From Spirochaetia bacterium (GTDB lineage: Bacteria > Spirochaetota > Spirochaetia > Treponematales > Treponemataceae): 30,422 nt of DNA. Under the pieces are notes generated by a model, which saw only the letters and a program-made list of their open reading frames with translations, made no database searches and was not told where the DNA came from. The stretch spans positions 1 to 30,422 of the forward strand of contig CAAGIZ010000136.1 of assembly GCA_900770075.1 (NCBI GenBank), in the 5' to 3' direction. A program made the position numbers and the translations under genes. Positions 1 through 7,296 of the stretch are shown here, piece after piece (the first letter of the stretch is position 1; every line of letters starts with the position of its first letter).

Positions 1-365
1 CTTTCATTGATGAAAATGTAATAACCATAATACTTCCTTGAAAAGGATTAACAGGAAATCCGCCTGCCCAAAAGCAAATTTTCCCGTTAATCCTATTTGA
101 AAAATATTTGCCCATTACTTTTTAAAACTTAAAAATCAACGGGCAAAAAAAAACAAGAAAATAACCTGAATCTGCCTGGAAAAAGGTTATCTTCTTGTTA
201 AAAATAGAAAAAAGATATAAAAGCAAGCAGATTCCAAGATACAGCTGCATCTTACAAAAAAATGCTACTCAAATATCTTGTTTCAACTTGATATTACAAT
301 CTTCCTTTTTAAATAAACAAACAGAAAACAGGCCGATTTTTATGCCTCGCCTGTTCTGCTCCACT
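1..365. other. Intergenic region, no gene recognised
   Basis: AT-rich stretch to the left of the leuB terminator. A short open frame at 195-440 (plus) has low-complexity Lys/Asn/Phe composition, no ribosome-binding site and overlaps the leuB terminator, so I do not call it a gene. An inverted repeat pairs AGGATTAAC (44-52) with GTTAATCCT (86-94). A second, longer hairpin at 154-200 is listed separately. Nothing else is recognisable. Confidence 0.6.
145..200 (-). terminator. Hairpin plus T-run, candidate minus-strand terminator
   Basis: Arms 154-169 and 185-200 pair over 16 positions with one mismatch around a 15-nt loop. Read on the minus strand, the hairpin is followed directly by a run of nine T (145-153). 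It lies about 240 bp beyond the leuB stop and behind a closer leuB terminator, so it may be a backup terminator or belong to a lost gene. Confidence 0.55.
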
Positions 366-404
366 GCAAAAAAAAAAGAACTGCCCCGGAAAAATCAGGG
401 CAGT
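366..404 (-). terminator. Rho-independent terminator of leuB
   Basis: On the minus strand, ACTGCCC (404-398) pairs with GGGCAGT (386-380), followed by a T-rich tail at 377-368. It starts 40 bp past the leuB stop codon and faces the right way for that gene. Confidence 0.85.
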
Positions 405-443
405 CCGTCTTTAGAGCAGGTTTTCTGCAATAAATTTTAAAGG

Positions 444-1538
444 CTATTTTAAAAGCTGTTCCACTACAAGCTGACCCATCTTCTTTGTTCCCACCAGTTT
501 TCCGGCAGCCTTTACTTCTGCAAGTTTTGAACCGGCAATATCCCCTGTTCTCCAGCCTTCGTTAAGAACTGCATTAACTGCATCTTCGACAGCCTTTGCT
601 TCTGTTTCCAAGTTAAAGCTGTAGCGAAGGAGCATTGCAGCAGAAAGAATCGTTGCCAGCGGGTTTGCCAGATCTTTTCCGGCAATGTCAGGAGCGGTTC
701 CGTGAATAGGCTCGTAGAGGCCAGGACCTGTACCGTCTCCAAGGGAAGCAGAAGCCAGCATGCCGATAGAACCGGTAATCTGGCTTGCTTCGTCTGTAAG
801 GATGTCTCCGAACATATTGCTGGTTGCGATTACGTCAAACTGCTTAGGATTGCGCACAAGCTGCATGGAAGCATTGTCGATGTACATAAAGTCGAGGGTT
901 ACATCGCCGTACTCTTTGTGTACTTATTCTGCAAACTTTCTCCAGAGGCGGCTTGAATTGGGTATGTTTGCTTTGTCTATAACTGTAAGGTGTTTCTGCC
1001 TTTTCCGTGCAAATTCAAAGCCCAGACGGACAATTCTTTCGATTTCTTCCCATGAGTATTTTTCAGTATCCCAGGCAGTCTTTCCGTCTTCGCTGGTTCC
1101 CCTTTCGCCAAAGTAAATGCCACCTGTAAGTTCCCTAACGACCAAAATATCAAGGCCGCTTCCGGCAATTTCGTCTTTAAGCGGGCAGGCATCTTTTAGC
1201 TGAGGCCACATAACGGCTGGGCGCAGGTTAGCAAAAACCTTCATTCCACCGCGCAGACCCAAAAGCGCTTTTTCCGGGCGGATTTCCGGAGCAACATCGT
1301 CCCACTTAGGACCGCCAACAGCACCAAGAAGCGTGGCATCGCTGGAAAGACAGATATCCAGCTGATCCTGAGGAAGGGGTTTTCCGAATTTATCGATGGC
1401 AGCTCCTCCTGCAATAACGTCCCTGTAATTCCACTTATGACCAAATTTCTTTGCAACGGCATCAAGAACCTTTACACCTTCGGCAACCACGTCTGGACCG
1501 ATTCCATCACCGGGAATCAAGGCAATAGTCTTTTCCAT
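444..1538 (-). pseudogene. leuB: 3-isopropylmalate dehydrogenase, interrupted by an in-frame TAA
   Basis: LeuB oxidatively decarboxylates 3-isopropylmalate in leucine synthesis (NAD-dependent, cytosolic). The frame from ATG 1538 (AGGAG 8 nt upstream) opens with IALIPGDGIGPD, carries the family signature VRELTGGIYFGER and DKANIPNSSRLWR, and after the break has MYIDNASMQLV and FGDILTDEASQITGSIGMLAS, so substrate and metal/NAD regions are all recognisable. Full length is 364 codons, normal for LeuB. Codon 205 (924-926) is TAA, where the family has a charged residue between RLWRKFAE and VHKEYGDV. The frame is unchanged across the break, so this is a single nonsense substitution (for example GAA to TAA), not a frameshift. 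Neither fragment would be active alone, and the second has no ribosome-binding site. No leuA, leuC or leuD gene is nearby. It may be a recent mutation or a sequencing error. Confidence 0.88.
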
Positions 1539-1609
1539 AAATATAAATCTCCTATCAAGAAGCAGGCTGTTTTTTTTAGCCACGCTTAACTTTTTAAATT
1601 TCACTAAAG

Positions 1610-1638
1610 AATATATCAGTTTTTTTCTTTTTTTACAA
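1610..1638 (-). promoter_or_regulatory. Sigma-70-type promoter for leuB
   Basis: On the minus strand, TTGTAA (1638-1633), a 17-nt spacer, then TATATT (1615-1610). Predicted transcription start is near 1603, giving a leader of about 65 nt. No T-box or leucine-rich leader peptide is visible. The -35 box lies about 13 bp from the 15-bp tandem repeat. Confidence 0.55.
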
Positions 1639-1650
1639 TAAAAAAAACAG

Positions 1651-1740
1651 TCATCTTCAACCGCGGTATCTTTAACCGCTGTATCTTTAACCGCTGTATC
1701 TTTAACCGCTGTATCTTCAAACGCTGTATCTTCAAACGCA
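1651..1740. repeat. 15-bp tandem repeat, six units
   Basis: Units of the type GTATCTTTAACCGCT follow each other without gaps from 1666 to 1740, with a diverged unit at 1651-1665. Three central units are identical (1666-1710) and two (1711-1740) share a TTCAAAC variant. The period is a multiple of three: on the minus strand in the leuB frame it would read TAVKD/TAFED pentapeptides, but that frame has no plausible start. It lies between the lipoprotein stop codon and the leuB promoter. Confidence 0.9.
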
Positions 1741-1758
1741 GTCAGTCCACAGGACATT

Positions 1759-3852
1759 TTAAACGGCAGTTCCACCAGCTTCTTCTTCAGTTCCACCAGT
1801 TCCGCCAGTCTCAGTGCCAGTAGAAGCAGTCTCTCCCACCCCGGAAACATCTTCCTTGTCCTCAGTTCCACCTTCATAAACCGGCAGGTCCGAGGTCGTG
1901 TCAGAAGCTATAAGGCTGTCCTTGTTATTCCAGACATCCGATTTGTACAATTCCACAAAATCGGTCTTATAGGCGTTCAAAAATCCGTTGATGTCCGGCA
2001 CATAGTTTCCAGAAGAATTCTTCTTAAAAGTTACGGAAGCATACCTCTTTAAAGGAGTTCCCGGCGGCATAGGGCATTTAAACACATACCCATCCCCAAA
2101 CTTTTTGCCATACTCCGTTTCTTCAGTCCAAACCTGACTATAAGTGGTCTGTCCGGAAACGCTTTCGAAAATTCTGTACCGTAACATTCCGTCCTCAAGA
2201 GCTTCAATTTTTGTGTAAGAGTTGTACACGTCCGAATCAGTGTTGTCAAAACCGTTTCCTTTCATACTTATGGCACAGACTGTCATGCCGTATTCATCAG
2301 GCTCGTAAACTTTGAGTGGCATTATTTCTCCCAGACCGTTCATTCCCCGAAGGCTATACTCTGTATACAGAAGGACACCTGTACTGTCAAAGTGCTGCTT
2401 TAAAGTCCATCTGGACTTTATCTCGTTTTCAGAAATCTGAACATAATCCTTTTCCCGAGAAACTCTGTCAACTATTTTTGGATTAACAACCACCTCAGAC
2501 CAGTCACTGCTCTTTTCCACGTAAAAATTGGTTCCTATGTTTTTTCGCTTTGTCAAATCCTTTGAAAAATTAGAATAGTTAAGCTGGTCAGGATAAATTG
2601 AGCGCAGCTGCTTTTCCGTGCAGGTATCGAAAACTTCGCAGGCCTGAGCGTTCGTCATCGGATAAATTCTAAAGAGGGAACTGCTCTGCCAGCCGTACTT
2701 TATGCCGGCAACTTTTTCAAGGTTTTCGTCAAAAACATAAAAATAATCCTTCAAATAGGCGTTTCCATTGGTACCTCTGTACCTGTTTTCTGCCAGAGGA
2801 ATTCTGTAAAGCTCTATGTATTTTGTAATGCCGTCGTACTCTTTGTACTGGGTAGCCCTAAAATCAGTGTCGTAAACTGTATTAAAGCCCTCTTCCCCCT
2901 GCACAGGGCCTTTGACAGCGGAGGGAGTAACAAAAGAGTTTACCGTAACCTTGTATTCAAATCCATCGCTCAGAACAACAACGGAACCCACAGGAATTTC
3001 CCGGTTCAATTCGATTATATCGCTTTCTGCAGCCTCGGCCGCTTCCTCCGTCAATTCTTCAACATCCGGCGCAGAAACTCCGGCTTTTAGATCAAATTCC
3101 AGAGGCTTTATGTTCCTGTCTTCGTTCTTAAAACCGCCCTGCAGTATCTTAAGCTCAGCAGAAGCAGCAAAAATCACAGGTTTAGAAGCATCGGAGTTTG
3201 ATACATTTACCACAAGGGTAGAAACCGCAGTCTTTCCGTCAAGAGTGAGTTTTGTTACGTCTTTATCAACGATTACCCGCTGAAAAACCGACTCCGAATC
3301 TTCAGAATCCAGCCGGCAGGAAACGAAAACCTTTACGTCTATTACTCTGGAATGGGCAGTCTCGTCTTCGTTCTTGTCAAAGACAATCCTTACGTCTTCT
3401 TTTTTTATGTCCAGTTTTTTAAGGTTTACCCCTGCAAGGTGAATGGAATTTTCCCCGCCGCCGTTTACCTCAAGACCGGCTCCTTCGCAGTTTTCCAGGG
3501 TAAAATCTCCGTCTCCAATTTTTTCTCCGGCAACGACAGAACCGAGGTTTTTAAGGTTTTTAAGCACGACACCGGAAGAATTTACGGTAATGCCGGCACC
3601 TTTCATGTCAAAAGAGCCTTCGCCGCCACCCGTAACGGTTATGCTCCTGCTTATTTCCACAGAACCGGTTTCCAGTTCCCCTTCAACGGCCGAAAGATCC
3701 AGCGTACCGCCTTCTTCAGTTTTGTCGATATATGCCTGAAGGGAAAAAACATCCGTTTTAAGGTCGTCACCGTCCACAATTTTGCAGGAATTAAAAAAAA
3801 CTGCCCCTGCAAAAAACAAAACCGAAAGAATGTAAAAAAAACTCTTCTTCAT
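1759..3852 (-). CDS. Large lipoprotein with beta-helix-like N-terminal part and low-complexity tail
   Basis: A 697-residue protein of unknown function, probably anchored by lipid to the cell envelope. Start is ATG 3852 rather than the upstream in-frame codon, because GGAGG lies 12 nt before it and the product then begins with a lipoprotein signal peptide: MKKSFF, a hydrophobic core and the lipobox FNSC at residues 21-24. Residues of roughly 35-200 show short repeating strands with Gly/Asn turns (ITVNSSGVVLKNLKNLGSVV), as in parallel beta-helix proteins. The middle and C-terminal parts are rich in Tyr and Trp and match no family I recognise. The last 35 or so residues are Gly/Thr/Glu low complexity (GGTGGTEEEAGGTAV). 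It appears to be a single-gene unit with its own promoter. Function is not inferable. Confidence 0.82.
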   Translation of the reverse strand: MKKSFFYILSVLFFAGAVFFNSCKIVDGDDLKTDVFSLQAYIDKTEEGGTLDLSAVEGELETGSVEISRSITVTGGGEGSFDMKGAGITVNSSGVVLKNLKNLGSVVAGEKIGDGDFTLENCEGAGLEVNGGGENSIHLAGVNLKKLDIKKEDVRIVFDKNEDETAHSRVIDVKVFVSCRLDSEDSESVFQRVIVDKDVTKLTLDGKTAVSTLVVNVSNSDASKPVIFAASAELKILQGGFKNEDRNIKPLEFDLKAGVSAPDVEELTEEAAEAAESDIIELNREIPVGSVVVLSDGFEYKVTVNSFVTPSAVKGPVQGEEGFNTVYDTDFRATQYKEYDGITKYIELYRIPLAENRYRGTNGNAYLKDYFYVFDENLEKVAGIKYGWQSSSLFRIYPMTNAQACEVFDTCTEKQLRSIYPDQLNYSNFSKDLTKRKNIGTNFYVEKSSDWSEVVVNPKIVDRVSREKDYVQISENEIKSRWTLKQHFDSTGVLLYTEYSLRGMNGLGEIMPLKVYEPDEYGMTVCAISMKGNGFDNTDSDVYNSYTKIEALEDGMLRYRIFESVSGQTTYSQVWTEETEYGKKFGDGYVFKCPMPPGTPLKRYASVTFKKNSSGNYVPDINGFLNAYKTDFVELYKSDVWNNKDSLIASDTTSDLPVYEGGTEDKEDVSGVGETASTGTETGGTGGTEEEAGGTAV

Positions 3853-3926
3853 AAAACTAAAAAACCTCCGTAAAAAGGCGGAACACAAACCAAGTGAATG
3901 TCAAAACAAAGCCGCCATTTTCCTTT

Positions 3927-3955
3927 ATAATAAATCATAACCGATGGTTTTTCAA
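3927..3955 (-). promoter_or_regulatory. Sigma-70-type promoter of the lipoprotein gene
   Basis: On the minus strand, TTGAAA (3955-3950), 17-nt spacer, TATTAT (3932-3927). It lies about 75 bp upstream of the ATG at 3852 in otherwise AT-rich DNA. Confidence 0.6.
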
Positions 3956-4019
3956 ATGTCTGACCCACGTTCCTTCACAGAGAAAGACTTAAAAAGGCGC
4001 GAATCACCAGTCTACGGGC

Positions 4020-4310
4020 TTTCCGGGATTCGGTAACCCTCATTCCTCCGCGACCGTGTTTGCAAACACGGTCGCTTCGGAACGGCTGCGCCGTCCCTAC
4101 AATCCCGCGCATGCATATTTCTGAAAAAACTAGCAGTGGGTGGACGTTTACGTCCATCCCCGTTAATCCCGCCCGTGCATCTTCTGCAAAAACAGAAGAC
4201 CTGCGTTAGTGGCGGGAAGGGCGGTGTAAGCCGTTGCAAAGCAATGGAGCGCGAAGGCGCGGAACCCTGGACAGAACGGCCTGCCCCCGGCAGGCAACGC
4301 CCTGAAAACT
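4020..4310. repeat. GC-rich hairpin-chain island A (intergenic)
   Basis: Sharply more GC-rich than its AT-rich flanks and open in no convincing frame. It is a chain of short stem-loops: a perfect 26-bp palindrome at 4050-4075 (each half GCGACCGTGTTTG or its complement), TGGACGT/ACGTCCA at 4141-4156, CTTCTG/CAGAAG at 4181-4198, and CCTGCC/GGCAGG near 4280-4294. Two segments starting AATCCCGC (about 4101 and 4165) are diverged copies of one unit. It shares the 14-mer TTCGGTAACCCTCA (4029-4042) with island D and GCGGAACCCTG with island E. Class of element unknown. Confidence 0.7.
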
Positions 4311-4331
4311 AAAAAGGAAAATTTTTAAAAC

Positions 4332-4360
4332 TTGAAGGCTTTTTAAATGAATTATAAAAT
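4332..4360 (+). promoter_or_regulatory. Promoter of cdd, apparently leaderless
   Basis: TTGAAG (4332-4337), 17-nt spacer, TAAAAT (4355-4360). The expected transcription start falls on or within a base or two of the ATG at 4367, and no Shine-Dalgarno sequence precedes that ATG. Confidence 0.5.
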
Positions 4361-4366
4361 ATAAAA

Positions 4367-4756
4367 ATGACTGACCTGGAACTTGTCCGGCTTGCTCTGG
4401 ACGCAAGAACAAATTCTTATTCGCCTTATTCAAATTACCGGGTGGGAGCGGCACTTTTGTGCGAAGACGGCACTGTTTTTTCGGGCTGCAACATCGAAAA
4501 TGCTTCCTACCCCTGCGGAATCTGTGCCGAAAGAACTGCCATGTCAAAGGCCTTGAGCGAAGGAAAAAATTCTTTCAAGACCATGGCCATTGCAGGTTCT
4601 TCTGGGCAAAAATGCACCCCCTGCGGGCTTTGCAGACAGTTTATGTTTGAATTTGCCCCGGAACTGAGAATTCTGTGCTCCGACTCCGCGGGAAATTTTT
4701 CCGTAAAAAAACTTAATGAACTTCTGCCGGAGGGTTTCGGTCCCCACTCTTTATGA
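4367..4756 (+). CDS. cdd: Cytidine deaminase
   Basis: Zinc-dependent hydrolytic deamination of cytidine and deoxycytidine to uridine and deoxyuridine in pyrimidine salvage; cytosolic. The 129-residue length is that of the small tetrameric Cdd class. Visible residues: substrate-binding FSGCNIENASYP, the catalytic CAE (Cys53, Glu55) in CGICAERTA, and the remaining zinc ligands Cys86 and Cys89 in PCGLCRQ. The C-terminal part after about residue 110 is slightly diverged but complete. No ribosome-binding site precedes the ATG, and the promoter abuts the start (leaderless candidate). pyrE follows 124 bp downstream on the same strand, linking salvage and de novo pyrimidine steps. Confidence 0.95.
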   Translation: MTDLELVRLALDARTNSYSPYSNYRVGAALLCEDGTVFSGCNIENASYPCGICAERTAMSKALSEGKNSFKTMAIAGSSGQKCTPCGLCRQFMFEFAPELRILCSDSAGNFSVKKLNELLPEGFGPHSL

Positions 4757-4880
4757 CAGCCGGCAGAAAACACAGCAGCTGCAGCAAAGGCTGCTGCAAA
4801 ACTGAAAACTGAGGTGCCCTGTTTCAAAAAACAAAAAATTGTGGTAGAGTGCAGAAAAAAAATAACAGGAGTTTTGTATT

Positions 4881-5567
4881 ATGGAAGATTACAAAAAAGA
4901 ATTCATAGATTTTATGGTTGAATGTAATGCCCTTAAATTCGGCTCTTTTACGCTTAAATCCGGTCGAAAATCTCCTTTTTTTATGAACGCTGGTGCCTAT
5001 ACCACCGGCGGCCAGCTTAAAAAACTGGGCCAATTCTACGCAAAGGCCGTTCATGCAAACTTCGGGGACGATTTTGACGTATTTTTTGGTCCTGCCTACA
5101 AGGGAATTCCTCTCGCTGTGGTTACTGCCCTTGCCTACTCGGAACTGTACGGCAAAGAGATTAAATACTGTTCTGACCGCAAGGAAGAAAAAGACCACGG
5201 CGCAGACAAGGGTGCAATCCTGGGCTACAAAATTCAGGACGGAGACCGGGTTGTAATAATAGAAGACGTTACCACTTCAGGAAAGTCCATCGAAGAAACT
5301 TATCCAAAGATAAAGGCGCAGGAAACAGTTCCCGGCGGAATAAAAATTGTTGGAGAAATTGTTTCCCTGAACCGCATGGAAAAAGCCCCGGACTCAGACA
5401 AGGCTGCCCTGCAGGTTATTTCCGAAAAATACGGTTTTCCGGCAAGAGCCATCGTTTCCATGAGCGATGTAATCCAGTACCTGTACACCGAAGGCAGCAA
5501 AAAAATAATAACAGATGAGATAAAAAAGGAACTGGACGAGTATTACAGTCTTTATGGGGCAAAGTAA
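4881..5567 (+). CDS. pyrE: Orotate phosphoribosyltransferase
   Basis: Converts orotate and PRPP to orotidine 5'-monophosphate, the fifth step of pyrimidine synthesis. The 228-residue product has the PRPP-binding motif VVIIEDVTTSGKS, the catalytic-loop region DRKEEKDHGADKG, and FGSFTLKSGRKSPFF near the N-terminus, all typical of PyrE. Start ATG 4881 has AGGAG 9 nt upstream. A strong terminator lies 33 bp past the stop. No other pyr biosynthesis gene is in the window. Confidence 0.96.
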   Translation: MEDYKKEFIDFMVECNALKFGSFTLKSGRKSPFFMNAGAYTTGGQLKKLGQFYAKAVHANFGDDFDVFFGPAYKGIPLAVVTALAYSELYGKEIKYCSDRKEEKDHGADKGAILGYKIQDGDRVVIIEDVTTSGKSIEETYPKIKAQETVPGGIKIVGEIVSLNRMEKAPDSDKAALQVISEKYGFPARAIVSMSDVIQYLYTEGSKKIITDEIKKELDEYYSLYGAK

Positions 5568-5599
5568 AAAACAGGCCAAAAATGTCCCCGCCTGCAAAA

Positions 5600-5645
5600 A
5601 AAGCCCCGTCCAAAACGGACAGTTTTCCGTTTTGGACGGGGCTTT
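5600..5645. terminator. Bidirectional rho-independent terminator between pyrE and the flagellar operon
   Basis: A perfect 20-bp stem (5600-5619 with 5626-5645) closes a 6-nt loop. On the minus strand it is followed by a run of seven T, and on the plus strand by a TTTATTTA tail. It sits between convergent genes and can end both transcripts. Confidence 0.93.
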
Positions 5646-5667
5646 ATTTATGCCGCAAACAGTTTTC

Positions 5668-6204
5668 TTAGGCTTCCACATCTACAGGAGCCTGCGAAAG
5701 CTGAAGGTACATCTGGTCGGCAAGTCCGAAGCCTGCATTTTTTGTCATGGCCACAGCATATTCGTCAAAAAGCATGTCTTCGTACATTTTGGAAGCAAAG
5801 TCCCCTTCTCCGCCGGCCTTTAAAACAGTTTTGCGCATCTGGCTTACCATCATCTTTACCATGTAAGATTCAAGTTCCAAAGCTTTTTCGTAGAGTTTGG
5901 AAGTGCGGTCTATAGTTTGTGCCTTAACGTTTGGATTGGCCTGATTTGCAGCCGCCCCTGTAGGAAGGGCATTTTTATCTGCCGGAGAGCGGAAAGTCCC
6001 GGAAAAACCAGTTCCATAGTCACCGTTAAGCCTGCCTTCCGGCAAAATCTGACTGGAGCTTACATTTTTCCCGGCGGACACGGAAGAAGCCTCGCCGTAA
6101 ACAGAGCGCACAAGTTCTTCAAACCTGCCCTTTTCCGCGCTGATTTTTGAACTCTGAAGGGCTCCCTGCCCCTGTGTAAGTGCACTTATTCCGCCAACCG
6201 TCAT
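5668..6204 (-). CDS. flgJ: FlgJ-like rod-binding protein (rod chaperone domain only)
   Basis: 178 residues when started at ATG 6204, which I prefer because GGGAG lies 7 nt upstream; an ATG six bases earlier (6210) is too close to that site. Residues of about 95-170 match the FlgJ N-terminal rod-binding module: KLYEKALELESYMVKMMVSQ, then KMYEDMLFDEYAVAMTKNAGFGLADQMYLQL. There is no C-terminal muramidase domain, as is usual in spirochaetes and many other non-enteric bacteria. Third gene of the flgF-flgG operon, separated from flgG by a tandem repeat. The middle of the protein (about 30-95) is Ser/Gly/Asn-rich linker. Likely role: capping or guiding assembly of the periplasmic flagellar rod. Confidence 0.85.
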   Translation of the reverse strand: MTVGGISALTQGQGALQSSKISAEKGRFEELVRSVYGEASSVSAGKNVSSSQILPEGRLNGDYGTGFSGTFRSPADKNALPTGAAANQANPNVKAQTIDRTSKLYEKALELESYMVKMMVSQMRKTVLKAGGEGDFASKMYEDMLFDEYAVAMTKNAGFGLADQMYLQLSQAPVDVEA

Positions 6205-6255
6205 ATCCATTCTCCCAAAAAAAGATTCCGCCGCCGCAGACAGCAAACTGTTTAT

Positions 6256-6483
6256 CAACCAGCCCGCGCCCCCTAGACAGCAAATTGCTTCTTAACCGCA
6301 AATTGCCCGCCTAGACAGCAAAACCTGCCGTCAGGCTGCGCCGGCAACCAGCCCGCGCCCCCTAGACAGCAAATTGCTCCTTAACCGCAACCTGCCCCCT
6401 AGACAACAAAACCGCCGTCAGGCTGCGCCGGCAACCAGCCCGCACCCTAGACAACAAACTGCTTCTTAACCGCAAACTTACCG
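6256..6483. repeat. 87-89 bp tandem repeat between flgG and flgJ
   Basis: Copies start at 6256, 6345 and 6432, each opening with CAACCAGCCCGC. The first two are complete and the third is cut at about 6483, so it includes the flgG stop codon. A shorter word close to CCTAGACAGCAAA recurs five times, near 6272, 6310, 6361, 6389 and 6446, which implies an inner half-period. The GC-rich part (CAGGCTGCGCCGG) can form stem-loops. It separates two genes of one operon by 270 bp. Confidence 0.9.
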
Positions 6484-7272
6484 TTTAAGGCTTACCGCCG
6501 TGCTCAGCATGGAGTCCGACGTCTGAATCGCCTTGGAGTTAAACTCGTAGGCCCTCTGGGCAACAATCATCTGAACCATCTCATTTACAACGGAAACATT
6601 GGACATTTCCAAAAACTTGTGCTTGGTAACGCCAAAACCGTCATAGCCCGGCCGCCCTGCCACAGCCTCGCCGGAAGCCGCAGTCACCTTGTAAAGGTTA
6701 TCTCCCGCCGCTTCAAGCCCCGCATTGTTCGGAAAGCGGTAAATTTCCAGCTGGGCAACGTCAATAGGGTCATTCTGCCCGAAAATCTTTACGCTTACCC
6801 GACCGTCGTCTGCAATCGTAAGGGAGTGAATGTCAAAACCTTCCGGCAAGATTACCTCCGGCATAACCCGAAGTCCGTTGGAATTAACCAGCTGCCCGTT
6901 CATATCAACCTTAAAGGAACCGTCCCTGGTATAGGCAAAAGTTCCGTCATACTGCTGAACCCTAAAAAAACCGTCGCCCACCACGGCAACATCAGTATCC
7001 ACGCCGGTGTTCTGCAAAGACCCCTGACTAAAAATTCTCTGGGTTGCAGCAACCTTAGTTCCGCTTCCCTGCTGAATTCCCACAGGAGTTACAGTATCTT
7101 CCGTAGCCGGAGTACCAGCCAGCTTTACGTTCTGATACATAAGGTCTTCAAACTCAACCCTCTGCTGCTTAAAACCGGTTGTATTCACGTTGGACAGGTT
7201 GTTGGAAATCGCATCCAGATTAGACTGCTGGCCGTTCATGCCTGTCGCTGCCGTCCACAAACTTCTTACCAT
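6478..7272 (-). CDS. flgG: Flagellar distal rod protein FlgG
   Basis: 264 residues, the usual FlgG length. N-terminus MVRSLWTAATGMNGQQ followed by LDAISNNLSNVNTTGFKQQR is the conserved flagellar rod/hook N-terminal motif, and the C-terminal NEMVQMIVAQRAYEFNSKAI with a final SDSMLSTAVSL is the matching coiled-coil. The centre carries GDGFFRVQ and YTRDGSFKVD, characteristic of FlgE/F/G proteins. It forms the distal rod of the periplasmic flagellum after export by the flagellar type III system. ATG 7272 has GGAGG close upstream and lies 24 bp after flgF. The stop codon lies within the third copy of a tandem repeat. Confidence 0.95.
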   Translation of the reverse strand: MVRSLWTAATGMNGQQSNLDAISNNLSNVNTTGFKQQRVEFEDLMYQNVKLAGTPATEDTVTPVGIQQGSGTKVAATQRIFSQGSLQNTGVDTDVAVVGDGFFRVQQYDGTFAYTRDGSFKVDMNGQLVNSNGLRVMPEVILPEGFDIHSLTIADDGRVSVKIFGQNDPIDVAQLEIYRFPNNAGLEAAGDNLYKVTAASGEAVAGRPGYDGFGVTKHKFLEMSNVSVVNEMVQMIVAQRAYEFNSKAIQTSDSMLSTAVSLKR

Positions 7273-7296
7273 ATATTATTCCTCCCCTCAAAAACC

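Noticed and set aside
195..440. 81-residue plus-strand open frame
   Set aside because: No ribosome-binding site, low-complexity composition and overlap with the leuB terminator.
1539..1758. T-box or leucine attenuator before leuB
   Set aside because: No T-box sequence, no specifier stem and no leucine-codon leader peptide are visible.
1539..1877. N-terminal extension of leuB through the 15-bp repeat
   Set aside because: ATG 1538 has a good ribosome-binding site and gives the normal LeuB N-terminus; the extension crosses the promoter and the lipoprotein gene.
6256..6483. CRISPR-like array
   Set aside because: Units are 87-89 bp and repeat throughout, with no unique spacers, and no cas gene is present.
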